From contig JAGPXD010000001.1 in assembly GCA_020746995.1 (NCBI GenBank), positions 4,030,001 to 4,094,000 on the forward strand: 64,000 nt of DNA, written 5' to 3'. The stretch comes from Plectosphaerella cucumerina (taxonomy: Eukaryota; Ascomycota; Sordariomycetes; Glomerellales; Plectosphaerellaceae). The position numbers were made by a program, and so were the translations under genes. Numbering within the stretch: the first letter of the stretch is position 1; each line of letters begins with the position of its first letter. Of the stretch, positions 48,501-60,902 are shown piece after piece. The notes beneath the pieces were generated by a model. The model saw only the letters and a list, made by a program, of their open reading frames with translations. It ran no database searches and had not been told where the DNA came from.

Positions 48501-49731
48501 GATCATCGGCCAGGAAGAGCCGGCCGCCGCTCAAGAAGGGTCGGCCATTGTCTTGGATGAGCCTGCTATCGTCCAGGATGGGTCGATCGCCATCCAGGAA
48601 GAGCCGGCTGTCCAGGAGGAGCTAGCCGTCGATCAGAGGGAACCAGCCATTAGCCACGAAGAGCCAACCGTGGCTGAAGAAAAGTCGGCGGCTATCCCTG
48701 CTGAGTCGACCGTTGTCGTTCAGGAAGAGCAGACGGTTGAGCAGAAGGAAGCGACCGCTGTCCCAGATGATCTGGCCATCGATCCGAAAGAACCAGGCGT
48801 CAGCCAGGAAGAGCCAATCACCGCTCAAGAAGCGTCGACCGGCATGCTGGAAGAGTCAGTTGCTGTTGTACAGGAAGAGCCAGCGGTTGACCAGGGAGGG
48901 CCGGTTGTCGACAGGGCAGAGCCGAACACCATCGCTTCCGACGATCCAGCGGTCGGCCAGAACGAAGTGGCGGATGATAAGGAAGACCCGGTCGTCGCCC
49001 AGGAACAGACAGCTACTGTCCAGGAAGGGCCAGCCGTTGCTCAGGAAGAGAAGGCCGGTATCGTTCAGGAAGCGCCGGCCATCATCGCCCAGGAGACAGA
49101 GCAGAAGGCGAGCGAGGATTCAGTCCTACGCGAACAAGAGACGGAGCTTGAAAAGAAGGACGAGGTACAGACGAAGCAGGAGCTCTCGGCGGACCAGGCC
49201 CAGGAGGCGCCACTGCCTCTGGCCCTGGATTCGGGGATCACAGCACCCGAAGGGGCACCAGACCACAGCAATGGGCCCCAGAGCGACGAGAGTGCTTCTA
49301 CCGCCAAATCTCCTCAGCCCGAGGCGGAGGCGGTGGTGGTGGTGGAGGTGGAGGGGGAGAAGGGGCAGGCTGATGCGGAGGCTCCGCTCGACGTCGCCGC
49401 TCTCAAGACTGCCAACATGGAGGCCTGCCCGACAGCGGAGGTAGAGAAGCAGCCAGAGGAGCCGGCCACGACCTCGACGCCTGAGCAGGCAGTGGTCGTG
49501 GTCGAGGCAGAGGTTGCCTCTCCCTCGGCGCCGACGGAGACTGCAGCCCTTGAGGGCATCGGAGCGGCGCACATTGCGGCCGGCGGCACGGACGGGGAGC
49601 TTCGGGAGAAGGAGCTCGGGGATGATGACTTATTGACACCCATGACGGCGGCGGTGGAGGTTTCCACGGCCACACCGCTGACAACCACGACGGCAACGAC
49701 AGAAGGATCTGGCATCATACCAGCATTGTAA
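45520..49731 (+). CDS. large fungal protein kinase-domain protein with seven-residue repeats
   Basis: Two exons (45520-46479 and 46546-49731; 66 bp intron with GTGCGT and CACAG) encode 1381 residues. Residues 1-200 are disordered, starting with a run of six prolines. Residues 205-330 form an alpha/beta region seen before kinase domains in related fungal proteins. The kinase-like domain (about 331-575) has Lys366/367 in ILIKKE, but HRD is replaced by VQGD (Asp465, with Asn470 in FTLSN) and DFG by DIN (Asp483). The catalytic Asp, Asn and metal-binding Asp are therefore present while the canonical His/Arg and Gly are not. A disordered region follows, then about 42 copies of a degenerate QEEPAVA heptad (871-1168) and an acidic Ala/Glu/Thr tail. 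Substrate and pathway are unknown. The preceding leader is long and pyrimidine-rich. Confidence 0.85.
48196..49089 (+). repeat. 21-bp coding minisatellite encoding QEEPAVA-type heptads
   Basis: The reading frame repeats every seven codons with the consensus Gln-Glu-Glu-Pro/Ser-Ala-Val-Ala/Val. I count about 42 units, a few of them six or eight codons long. Units differ at several positions, so the array is degenerate, yet the register is kept almost throughout. Confidence 0.88.
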
Positions 49732-52700
49732 TTTTATCTAGACCAAGATGTATTTTGGCAACGCGGCATTGCATAGGGGGCAAACAACGGAGCGGGCATG
49801 GGGCTGCGTCGGCGCAGTGGCGAAGTCATTTGTTGGCATAGTACTTGGTTCTGACATGAAATTGAATTTGAAATGCTTGAGCAACTGCAGGACGTTTGAG
49901 GAACGAGGCCGAAAGCTTGGGAAGCTCGAAGCTCGAAGCTTGAAGCTCTGATCGGATGACGGCACCCGGCTTGTGCGGCTTGTGCCTGGACTGGACTGGC
50001 GGTCTAGAAGGAGCAAAAGGGGTCCAGAAGGCCGATGGAAAAGCGGAACCGCCCGAAGCGCCACGAGCGACCAGTGTGGCGTCAGGGTGGCTGGGTGGGC
50101 CGGCGTTGGGGACGGTGGCGGGTCACGTGCGCGCCCTGGCCGGCCGCCGACGAGGAGAGGATCTCAATGGATCTCTTTGGGTGGCGAAGGGAAGATTGGT
50201 GAACCCCGCGGCATTGGAGACCGAAATGGAATTCGGAGGGCTGGGACTGGCTGTCAGTGGACACCGGTGAAGTCACGACGGAGAGCACGGAGTGGTGACG
50301 GCCCCGCTATAACAGGGCCCCGCGTCGGCCATGCGGGTGGAGGATCTGCGGAGCCCGGACTGATTCTGTTGGGGACACCAACGACGACGACAGGGGGACG
50401 CTAGAAAGCGCCGGGACGACAGCCCTGCTGACGAGAGCGAGCTCCTGCACAAGCTGCAGCAAGCAGGCCCCCTTTGCCCCGATCCAAGTGTTTTGTCGGG
50501 GGCCGAGGCAGATGATAGTCCGTGCTGTCCGATGGACAGATGGATGATGCGGGCTCTGTACGATGGGTGAGTGTCACATGCCAAAATCTCGCCGGCGGGT
50601 GATGGCATCCCGATGTCATCGCCGGGAGAGGGTGAGAAGGTGAGGAGGAAGGGGTGGGATGACGCGCGGAGCCGTACAACGAACGGGTAACAAGCCAGTC
50701 TCGTGGCGTAGAAACCGTAAACGATTCGAGAGGTGTCGTCTTGTTGAGGCTCTGCAAGCGCGAAGCATCGTGTGCCAAGTGATACATTGATATCTGCCGT
50801 CTGCAGTCTGCAGAGGTGGCAGCTCACGGGAGGTCCGGGATGACCGCCGACCGGCGAATGGGATGCGGTGCGATTGTCTTTGATGTCACGGGCGAATAGG
50901 CGGCGGTGGAATCTGAGTTTTTGGCCCCCTTCGACTGTCCGATGCCGACTGGGACGGGAGGTCAGGTCCGGGCTGGACTGACCCTGCCGCCGGATGGAAT
51001 GCGGTGCTCCCCCTCGTTGCCTCCCACCTCCGGCGATGCAAGGCACATCGGGCAAGCAAGGGTTGGTGATGGGGAATGGGGGCGGGCCATTGATGAGCGT
51101 GGCGTGGCGTGGCGAGAGGAGAGACAATCAGATAGTCAGACACAGAGAGACAGAGAGAGACCCTTTGCCTTCGGGCTTGGCCGGGCTGCGCTGGTCCGCT
51201 GGGCCCATTGCCATGCCAGCCTCGCTCTCGGTGGCTCGGTCGCCGGTCGGTAACCACATGTAGATAGCGAGTGAACGTTCCTCGTGGGTGGCGATTGGCG
51301 GGAAAAGACAACCGTGGAATGCTCGACTGGTTCGACGTCGACATTGGACTGGGACGACGGGACTGAGAAAGGAGCCGCCAACCAGCTTCTCCACGTCAGT
51401 GTCCCGTCGGAGTCTGGAAGATGTCACCCGTGCGTCCCCACAATGCAGGGGTGCCGGCAGCCCGGGGTCCAATCAGCGACGAACCCGCCACAACTCGTTG
51501 GGGTGACAGGGGTGTTTTCGTTGAGAAGCTCAAGCTCTTTTTGCTCTGCTAGACAGACCCTTTCGCTGTTTGGAGGTGGCCCCTCCCCTCCTTCCCCCCC
51601 CCGAGGAGGGGCCACTTCCCACCGGGCCAGCAGTTTCGCATCGGTTGAAGATTTTTGGAAGGAAGGCCAGAAGGAGAAGAAAAAAAGCATGTGTCGATGC
51701 TCGTGCGGTTTTCCCCATCCTCGGCTTTACGGAAGCGGTGTATGCTCCGGTTTTGCATGTTCCATGGGCTGTTTCTGCCTCTGGTTCGTGTGTTGGAAGG
51801 GAAGGTGTGCCTGCCCGACTTACACGCCATGGCAGATCCCCAACAACAACTGGCAGGCACAACCGCCTGTCCACGGCAGGCACCTCCATTCACATGAGGT
51901 AAGTAGGTACGGCGAGGAAGAGAAGGAAGGAACGATGGAGCTTGGGGCGAGTAATTGTCCGCAGTGAAGGTCCTTCAAGCTCGGGGAGGCGGGTCTATTG
52001 TCCAGGCCAGCTAGGATGCGCATGGCTGAAACAGAAAACGACGACGATGAATACCTACGCCGTGAGATAAGAGTTACAGCTTACTTCCATACGAGTACTA
52101 CCATAGCAGACAGGCAGGCAGGCAGGTACCTAGCTGCCCTCGGCCTGGATCGCCGGACCCGCTTCCGATCCTGTTGCCTCGCCTCCCTCAAAACGTTGCG
52201 TTGCGTTGTGTCGTGTCGTGCTCCGTTCAGCGTTCGAAGTCCCGATCAGCCGAGGAGGAACATGTCGGGAACCCCAGGGAAAGTGCAGATTGTCCACTCA
52301 ACTTCCCGGTACACGCATGCATCCATCCCACACCATCCTCCTCCTCCAGACCCAGACCCGGACCCAGAGACACAGGCCGGTTTTTTGCCCCCCTCCTCCT
52401 CCACCCCTTGTCACTTACCTTCTCTGCCCCGGCTGGGCCTCACTCTTCTCAACCCCTAATCCTATCCATCCCATCCCTTCCCTTCCCTTGCCTCCCGTTC
52501 ACCGGCCCACACCCCGGCATCTCTACCCACACCCTCGCCATATAACAACTTTGTCTCCCTCCCCCCTCTCCACCCCCTTCTGACTTCCTGTTCTGCATCC
52601 TTCCTCACCTCCATACCAGAGAAACAAAACCACCACTTTCACCAGTGGCCTAGGTTTTCCCGACAACCTCCTCGGATCCCTTCGACATCTACACACAAGA

Positions 52701-52739
52701 GGCAACACCTGCCTACTCTACCTCCCACAACTGCCGGTC
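49732..52739. other. 3 kb intergenic region, kinase-gene 3' end and OLE1 promoter/leader
   Basis: No supportable gene. The 52300-52739 part is a pyrimidine-rich leader with a TATAA element at 52541. Other open frames (50273-51127 minus, 51284-51967 plus) show no domain or plausible residue pattern. Confidence 0.5.
52541..52545 (+). promoter_or_regulatory. TATA-like element upstream of OLE1
   Basis: CATATAACAAC interrupts a C/T-rich stretch about 200 bp before the OLE1 ATG, and a C/T tract follows it. This is the expected arrangement for a strongly expressed fungal gene. Confidence 0.45.
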
Positions 52740-54280
52740 ATGGCAACCTCAACAACGGCTCAGGCCGAGAAGTGGGATGACGGCACCACCGACTACGTTC
52801 CCACGCGTGCCGTCAAGTCCGACTGGAACTCCAAGAAGCCCCATGTCAGCACCGAGCCATGGACTCTCTCCAACTGGTACAGGAAGATCAACTGGATCAA
52901 CACCACCTTCGTTATCTTCATTCCCTTCAGCGGTCTCATCGCCGCCTACTGGACGCCTCTCCACCGATACACCGCCATCTGGGCCGTCGTCTACTACTTC
53001 AACACTGGTCTCGGAATCACTGGAGGTGAGTTCCCCAACCATGATTCACCCAGTCGCCACCCGGCTCATCACTAATACGCATTATCAGGCTACCACCGTC
53101 TCTGGTCTCACTGCTCTTACAAGGCTACCCTTCCCCTGCGTCTCTACCTCGCCGCCGTCGGCGCCGGTGCCGTTGAGGGCTCGATCCGATGGTGGTCTCG
53201 CGGCCACCGTGCTCACCACCGCTACACCGATACCCTCAAGGACCCTTACTCGGTCCGCAAGGGAGTGAGTCCTGCCCTTCGTCCCTCAGGAATATCCAGC
53301 AAACTAACAATTCACAGCTCATGTACTCGCACATGTCCTGGATGATCCTCAAGCAGGACAGCAAGGCCATGGGCCGTACCGACATCTCCGACCTCAACGA
53401 GGACGCCGTTGTCCGCTTCCAGCACCTTCACTACGTCAAGATCGCCCTCTTCTTCGCCTTCATCTTCCCTGCCGCCGTTGCCGGTCTCGGCTGGGGTGAC
53501 TGGGTTGGTGGTCTCGTCTACGCCGGTCTCTGCCGCACCCTCTTCGTTCAGCAGGCCACCTTCTGCGTCAACTCGCTCGCCCACTGGCTCGGTGACCAGC
53601 CCTTCGACGACCGCAACTCGCCTCGCGATCACTTCATCACCGCTCTTGTCACCCTCGGCGAGGGCTACCACAACTTCCACCACGAGTTCCCCTCCGACTA
53701 CCGCAACGCCCTCAAGTTCTGGCAGTACGACCCTACCAAGTGGAGCATCTGGGCCTGGAAGCAGCTCGGTCTCGCCTACGACCTCAAGACCTTCCGCTCC
53801 AACGAGATTGAGAAGGGACGTGTCCAGCAGCTTCAGAAGAAGCTCGACAAGAAGAGGTCTGAACTCGACTGGGGCACTCCCCTTGAGCAGCTCCCCGTCA
53901 TCTCTTGGGACGACTACGTTTCCGACTGCCGCAAGGATGGAAAGGCCCTCGTTGCTGTTGCCGGTGTCATCCACGATGTCGGCGAGTTCATCAAGGAGCA
54001 CCCCGGTGGCAAGGCCCTCATCAACTCGGCCATCGGCAAGGATGCGACCTCCATCTTCAACGGCGGTGTCTACCTTCACTCCAACGCCGCCCACAACCTG
54101 CTCTCTACCATGCGCGTCGGTGTTCTTCGCGGCGGCTGCGAGGTCGAGATCTGGAAGCGTGCCCAGTTCGAGAACAAGGACATGACTTTCATGAGCGACT
54201 CGGCCGGCCAGCGCATCATCCGCGCCGGTGACCAGGTCACCAGGATCTCTCAGCCTGCCCCCAGCGCCAACGCTGCTTGA
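52740..54280 (+). CDS. OLE1: delta-9 acyl-CoA desaturase with cytochrome b5 domain
   Basis: Three exons (52740-53025, 53089-53264, 53318-54280) encode 474 residues. The enzyme inserts the first double bond into palmitoyl- and stearoyl-CoA in the ER membrane. Hydrophobic segments near residues 55-95 and 190-235 provide the membrane anchors. The three His boxes are present: HRLWSH (98-103), HRAHH (135-139) and HNFHH (272-276). A C-terminal cytochrome b5 domain (about 345-450) carries the heme motif HPGG at 382 and a second His in YLHSN; this fused electron donor is typical of fungal Ole1. The introns are 63 and 53 bp with GTGAG donors. It converges with the SNF2 gene downstream. The stop is the TGA at 54278-54280. 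Confidence 0.96.
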
Positions 54281-55317
54281 TCGGTCCGTCTTTTAATATG
54301 GAGCCGGATCGTTTTGAGATGGCTGCAACGAACGAAATTATGTTTATTAGAAGGCGTTGCTGGGTCGGTTTTTACAAGGCATGGGAGGCGGCGCTCTTTT
54401 CTGTTCCCTCGTTTCTTTTGCTTTTCGGCCAATCACTTACACACATCCACACTCTGGTGTAAAATTGAGACCCGAGACCTCGGGCGGACATGAGCCGGAA
54501 TATATTCTACCCTGTACCCCTGAGGTACTAATGAAACAAATGACACGAACTTTGAAGATGTTGACTGTGATGTGACATGTCGCTGAATACCTTGCTTGAG
54601 TAATTTTATAATTTTGATATGACATTCGACACAAAAGTCTAAGAGAGATTCCCCCTAACAACTTAACCTGGCATTCAGAAGTTGTCTCACTACCACAGCA
54701 CAACAAGGCATAGTCTACTTCTCTGGCTGAATGTACTCAGACACAGTTTTCCATCCTTGTCGCGCTACACGCCACAGGTGACTACACTCACATGTTTACA
54801 CACATGGGACTCGCTATAGATGCCACGCATCATCATCATGATATTGACAATCGCAGATACAACCCCGTCACCAGAGCATAACACTGGACCCATCATCAAT
54901 CACATGTGCACCTCAAAACATCGTGAAGCTTTTGATTAGCTACCTGTGGCGGCTGAATCCACGCCATAGCTCTAGCAGGAAGGAAAACGGATGCTCCAGC
55001 CCTGTAAAACGTGCCCCGAGGTCTAGGATGTAGTGTGGAAGCGCAAAAACCCCGACCACCTCCCCCAAATGCCTCCTTGCCGGGGATGATCCGCAAAACC
55101 TGCAGATGAATGCAATGCGCCGAGGTATCATGCTCACTCATCGCGTCGTGAAAAAGCACACCAAACCAACGTGGACCAACCGATGCTATGCCCATTCAAA
55201 TGCGGACCATGGTCCCTCCAAAACCAGAGACGTGCCAGTGCAAAGTGACGGTGGGATTCTGATATCAAACCACCAAACGCCCTGGGTCATGCGCGCGTGC
55301 TTTTCCGCGCGAGATGC
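54281..55317. other. AT-richer 3' intergenic region between OLE1 and the SNF2 gene
   Basis: A 1037 bp convergent spacer. Its 54480-54900 part is visibly richer in A and T than the rest of the window (for example TAATTTTATAATTTTGATAT near 54600). It should contain both 3' UTRs. No gene or repeat was recognised. Confidence 0.55.
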
Positions 55318-58300
55318 TCACTTGAATAGACTTCGAAGGTCCATCAACTTCTGCCGCGCAGCCTCGCCTCTCTCAAGGACTTTATCCTTTTGATCCATGC
55401 TGAGGCTTGCCAGCTTCTTCTTCTTGTCCTGGAGTTCCAGCATTCGCTCTTCGAAGCTGTTGTTCATGATGTACCGGATTGTGCGCACGGGACGCTTTTG
55501 GCCCAGGCGATGGACACGGTCGACGGCTTGGGCCTCCGCCGCGGGGTTGTACTGAGGCTCCATGACGAAGACATTGTTTCCGGCCGTCAGGTTGAGGCCG
55601 AGACCGCCGGCAGTGATGGACACGAGAATGACGTCCACCGTGGGATCCTCTCGGAACTTGTCCATGGATGACGTGCGAGCCTGGCGGGTCATGGTGCCGT
55701 CGAGCCGCACGTACGTGATACCGGCAGCGTCCAGGGCCATCTGGATCAGGTCGAGATGAGACGTCCAACCAGAGAAGACCACCGACTTGAAGGGGGGTTC
55801 GTCGGGATTCTCCCTGCCCTGCGCCTTGATCTGGAGCAGGTCGTCCACGAGGGCCTTGGTCTTTGTGTGGGGTCCCTCGTACTTCTCGAAGGTCCTCTTT
55901 CCTGTTGAAGACGCGGCCATCTTCTTGGCATGCACGCGGCCGTCGTGCTCCTTGCCGGCACGATCTCGGAGGAGGTCGACATGTGTGAACTTGCCCGGTC
56001 GGTTGCAGAACTGGCACTGTTGAGGCTGCAGTTTGGCCTGTTGGGCAACGGGCCTGATGCAGGCCCTGCAAATGAGGTGGAAGCAGGCCGTGATGTGGCC
56101 AAGGAGGTTCTCCTGACCTTCTGACTCGATGCTATCCGAGTCCGCGGCGCCCAGCTTCTTGTCGCATCTGGCACACTTGTCGGAATTGGTTTCCTGCATC
56201 AATTCGTACATCTCATATGCCTGGCGTTCGGTGATGGCGGGCTTGTCAACATCCTCCTCGTCGCTATCGAGGTCGATGGCCATGTCCGCGGTCATGCCCT
56301 GAAGGGCATCCAGATCCTCTCCGTTGAGAAGGTCCTTGCCGTGGGCGCAGAGCAGGCGAAGGCGCAGAATCGAGCGCAGGATGTGGATGTACGTCTGTCC
56401 ACCTATGGACTTGTTCATGCCGTCGCCCGCAAGAACCTTGACGCGGTCGTGAGCATTCTTCTCGAAGAGTTCGTAGACCTGTCGCTCCTCGGGAGTCATC
56501 TCCAGCTTGATGATCTGGTCGGTCCTCGGCGGCAGGTCGATCTTGTCCTTCAGTCTCCTGAGCGTAATGGAGTCCACCAGCACGCGCAGCTTGGGGACGA
56601 TCTCAGGGTCGCAAGCCTTGAAGGGGTCGACAATGTGCCGGTTGAACTTGTTTCGGTCCTCGAAGGGTCGGATGCGAAGGAAGGCGAGGAGGGCGGCGAG
56701 ATCCTCGAGGCGATTCTGGACGGGGGTGCCGGTGACAGCCCATCGGCGATTCGCCTGCAGGCGCACAATAGCCTTGAACTGCAGTGTGGCCACCTCGCGG
56801 ATCATGTGAGCCTCGTCAAGCACGATGCGGAACCATCCGATTTCCTCGAGGGGGTAGGCGCCGGGCTTGTGCTTGCTGCGAGCGCCGAGCTCGCTCGACA
56901 CGGAGCCGTAGGTGGTGATGACCAGGTCGAACTCTGCAAGCTTGTCGAGGTCCTTGATACGGTTCGAGCCGTGGTAGATGTAGTACGACAGGGAGGCAGG
57001 CGCGATGTGTTGCTTGATCTGTTCCTCCCAGTTGGTCACGGTGCTGAGAGGGCAGACGAGGAGGGTCGTCTTTGCGTTGCGCTTCAGGCGCGGCATGGGC
57101 ATGACGGCTCTAGCCGAGTTTGGAGCCGAGGAGGCCTTGCTCTGAGGCGGAGGGGGCGGCTGAAGCGGCGGTTGAGAGGCCCATCCTTGGGCATGTCCAG
57201 TTGAGCTGCAGATGAGCGAGAGGATGCTCAGGGTCTTTCCAAGACCCATCATGTCGGCCAGGATGCCGCCGAGGCTCTGCGGAGGCAACTGACGATCGCA
57301 AGCGCCGGTGACGACGTTCTGGAAGAGCTTCACGCCGTTATTTCCCACCTGGACCTTGTAGAAGGAGCCCTTGACGCGTTCTTCCGGCGTGAGGAGGGCT
57401 TCCTTGGAGGTCATGAAGTAGAGACCCTGCTTCTGGTGCTTCAGCAGCGGGGTGAGGATGGACGGGGGCGGGTTCATCTCGGGGAGGTCATCGTTCTTGC
57501 CCATGGAGTCGAAGACGCCCAGGACGTCAGAGCGAATCTCCTCGACGGTGCGCGGGGTGATACTGGAGCCGGGGGCGTACGAGCCGCTGCCCTGGACCTG
57601 AGGCTGGGATCTGGCACGCTCGGTGATGGTGCCCTGGACGGCGACGTACTCGACGCCGCGATCGACCTTGGTGGGGTGGACCAAGAGGATGTTGTGCTTG
57701 GAGAGATGCGTGCCGACAGCCTTGCCGTACTTCCTCGGCCCGTAGACGATGATGGAGAGAGGGTATGACTTGGAGACCCTCTGACCAGGCACATCGGTGG
57801 GGTCCTTCTTGCGAGCAGGGATGTGGCATTCTGTACGGAGGCATATGGGTGAGTCGAGGAGGGGTACGAAGCCGCTGGCGGTCCTGGGGTCCATGTTTCC
57901 CACAATCTCGCGGGTGTGGTCGTAGGCCTGGACGCGCAGGGACTTGTCTCCGACCTGACGCTTGAGTACGATCTTGACCTGAGGGGACCAGGCGTCACCA
58001 TATAGGTTCGGCACTCCTGGCTTAGGGGAGGGAACAATGGAGCAGAGGAGATTACCCTTGGCCATGCCGTAACAGATTTCCTTGTCGCCCGGCTGCTCCT
58101 GAGCCTGGACTTCGTCGTCTCCTGTGGATGGTTAGTCATGTTGCTACACATTTTCGGCCGAGGGGGGCCAAGGGTGGCATACCGGATGTCAGGTCCACCG
58201 TCTGGCCGCCTGACTTGATGCCATTCTGGCCGTTTTGGCCGTCCTTCTGTTTTTCCTGGACATATGCGCCCAGCATGCCACTACCGCCCCTGCCCTGGAA

Positions 58301-58876
58301 GGCCTTTGCGTCGGCCTCGGGGGTATCGATCTTGCGACGCTTGTGTTGTTGGGCGGCAGAGCGGTCCTGAACATCGCTCATGCGCTCGATGGTGCGTCCG
58401 ACGCCGGGAACGAGGTGATTCGGACTGGGATGGTCGTCGGTCACCGGGGTCGAAGCAGCCGAGGGAAACCGGGTAGACGGTGTTGCCGTGGCGGTGTTGG
58501 GATCGGATGGGCTGGAGAACTGGAAGACGAGGTCGGTGGTGCTCGGGACGGCGCTGTTGGCCTTTGGGGGAGGGAAGTCGCGCCTGGGCGAGTTGGTGGG
58601 AGGAGCCGAGTTCTTTCGGGGGTTCAGGAGGGCCTGGGGGTTCCAGGGCTGGGGTACGGTTCGGCCTTGATGAAGCATGTCAGCGTCTTGAGACGATGTG
58701 GTGGGGGGCACGCGAGCAGCAGGCGACTGGGGCTGCAGAAGCGTGGGTGACATGTCGAACGAGTGGCTCCGACGTTTGCCGGTGATGGGGACGGGGACGG
58801 TCGAGGAGACTGGGGAGTCGAAGGAGGGGAGGAGGAAAGGCGGGAATGTACCGTTGGGCCGGTTCGCAGATGCCAT
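55318..58876 (-). CDS. SNF2-family ATPase with RING finger, RAD5/HLTF class
   Basis: Two exons on the minus strand (58876-58183 and 58121-55318; 61 bp intron with GTATGC and CACAG) encode 1165 residues. The first 230 residues are disordered and Pro/Ser-rich with a KRRK basic signal near residue 185. A region around 250-390, possibly HIRAN-like, follows. The SNF2 ATPase has motif I MMGLGKT (Lys527) and DEAH (667-670). A C3HC4-type RING finger (from Cys881) is inserted between the two helicase lobes, and the second lobe has the QAVDRVHRLGQKRPV motif. A RING inside a SNF2 ATPase is the hallmark of Rad5/HLTF/Rad16-type DNA repair or remodelling factors with E3 ligase activity. The true Rad5 orthologue, a paralogue or a transcription regulator are all possible. 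The start at 58876 is the first ATG; the frame upstream of it has only TTG. Confidence 0.88.
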
Positions 58877-60899
58877 GTTTGCTGCTGGCAAGGCCTTGGG
58901 CCGCTTGTTGCTCCTGTTTCGCGCCGGGAGTGGGAGCGGCGAGAAGGGGGATCAAAACGAGAGGCGCGCGAAGGTTATCACCTCTGGCGCGGTAGAGGAC
59001 ATGACAAAGGGAGAGGCGTGTCGGGAAAGTTGAGGCAAGGTAGGCTTGGTATCGGGCGGGAGGCGGGAGAGCCTTTGCGCTGGAAGGCAGGTGAGGTATC
59101 GCAGCAAGTTTTCGGGAAGGCGGGCCCCAAGACAGGCAAGAGGCAGGCGCGGAGGGTGGTTCGGGAGTGAATGTTGATGGCCGCAGCGGACAAGCAGCGG
59201 GTATGCTCTTGCGCGAGGAAGGTGCTGACCACGAGGGGCAGCCAGGATGGAAGGCAGGCAGGTAGGTGTCCGAGAACCCAGCGAGCCGGAGGCAGGAGCA
59301 GTCGCGGGGTGTTCAAGTCGCGAAAGGGAAGGCGCGTGTCGTGTCGGTCAGCCTTTTTGCGGGTGCGATGCCGTTCGGTCGGTCCTCCAGTCAGTCGGCC
59401 GGCCTGTAGGTTGTCGGGGAAAGGCGAGGCAAGGGCCAGGCGATCCTGGGTTGCGGGATGAGATATGATGCCGACCTAAAGCGGAGTGGCCAGTGAAGCC
59501 TCCAACAACCGAGACAAGCGGACAGCCCGTGCGTCCTCGGCGAGATACCCAGGCAGGTTGTAGGTGTGGATATGGATACCCCGGGTTTTAATCAACTTGT
59601 CTTCTTGTCTTGTCTACCCAAACAAGGCGAGGAAGGCAGATGTGCGGGCGGACACAATCCACCCAAGGAAAGGGGAAAAGGAAACAGGGAAAAAAAGGAA
59701 AAGAGACGACCAAAACCCGAGATCCGAAGAGAGGGAAAAGGGAGAAGAGAGGGCGGTGATGATGGAGGAGGTCGAGGTTGATGGTTTCTTTAGGTCATCG
59801 CCCGGGGCGTGTGACTGCTGCTGCGGCGGCTTTGTCTGGCTAGGTAAGCTGAGGGTACTTGGTTGTTGTGAGGAAGGTACACCAAGACGCGCGGCTAGAT
59901 TGGTGTGGGCAGGAGTACAGACGGAATTCACTCCGAGTACCTGCCAACTGCCTGGGTCGGAGGTGGTTCGAGAGAGAGATGCGATGCAGGCAGGGCTGGG
60001 CAAAGCGAACATCCCGGACTGGGAGGGAGCCCTCCTGTTCCTGGGCACTTGCTACTAGTATTCCTGTTGTACGACAGACCCTCGTTCTAGACGTGGACGA
60101 TGCCGGGGGCAGGAGCGCAACGGCTCTGGCGGCTTGCGGTCTTCAAAGTGCAGGTGCTGGGCCGCCCGCATCGGGGGTTGGTGGCTTCAGGTGCTGGATC
60201 AGACAAGATGCACCGCACCTTCAAGTGTGGTTGCTGCTGATGGTGGGGGGGGAACCAAGCCAAACCCGGATTAGCGCTGAATATTCTCTCGGCACGTGGT
60301 CAGTGCAGGATGGGGTCGGCGCCCGTGCGTTCGGTTATTACCAAACCTCAAATCGCATCACCAGACAGGCCAGCCTTCCAGTACCGTGCTACCTTGGCCT
60401 TCCAACCCTCCAACCCTCCTTGCCTGATCACTCGCGTCTCCCGGCTGCGTCTCCCCGACCATGCACACATCCCATTCCCACACCACCTCGGCACTGGTCA
60501 TGGGACCTCTACTGCAGGGTGGGAGGGAGGAGGGGGGAACACTGCTCCGCCCGACAGCCCTGACACGATACCTACCTTACCAACACGAGAGACTGTTGGT
60601 TGCGAGGCGCCCTCTGCTGCCTTGGCTGTGAGATGCAGATACAGATGCAGATGTGATATTTTTGTTTCATATTTGACATGGCTGCCTTTTCTCCAAATAT
60701 ATTGATCAGCTGAACATCTCCGGGTCGCCTCGCGCGGGTGGAATTGTCTACCATGATCTTCTTGGGTTCCCCGCTTCTCGCTCAACTTGTCTGTCTCTGG
60801 CCATCCTTATCATCATCATCGACCGCGTACCATTATGCCCGCTCGCCATGCCATGCCATACCTTGCATCCATTCATCCATCCATCCATCCATCCATCCA
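58877..60899. other. 2 kb intergenic region upstream of the SNF2 gene
   Basis: No recognisable gene. The left part should hold the SNF2 gene's promoter and leader (C/T-rich on its strand). A/G-rich stretches occur around 59660-59760. A CATC tandem run ends the region. Confidence 0.5.
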
Positions 60900-60902
60900 T
60901 CA
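60866..60902. repeat. (CATC)n tetranucleotide run
   Basis: About eight CATC/CCAT units with one imperfect unit near the left end. The run abuts, and supplies part of, the stop codon of the SR-rich minus-strand frame. Confidence 0.85.
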
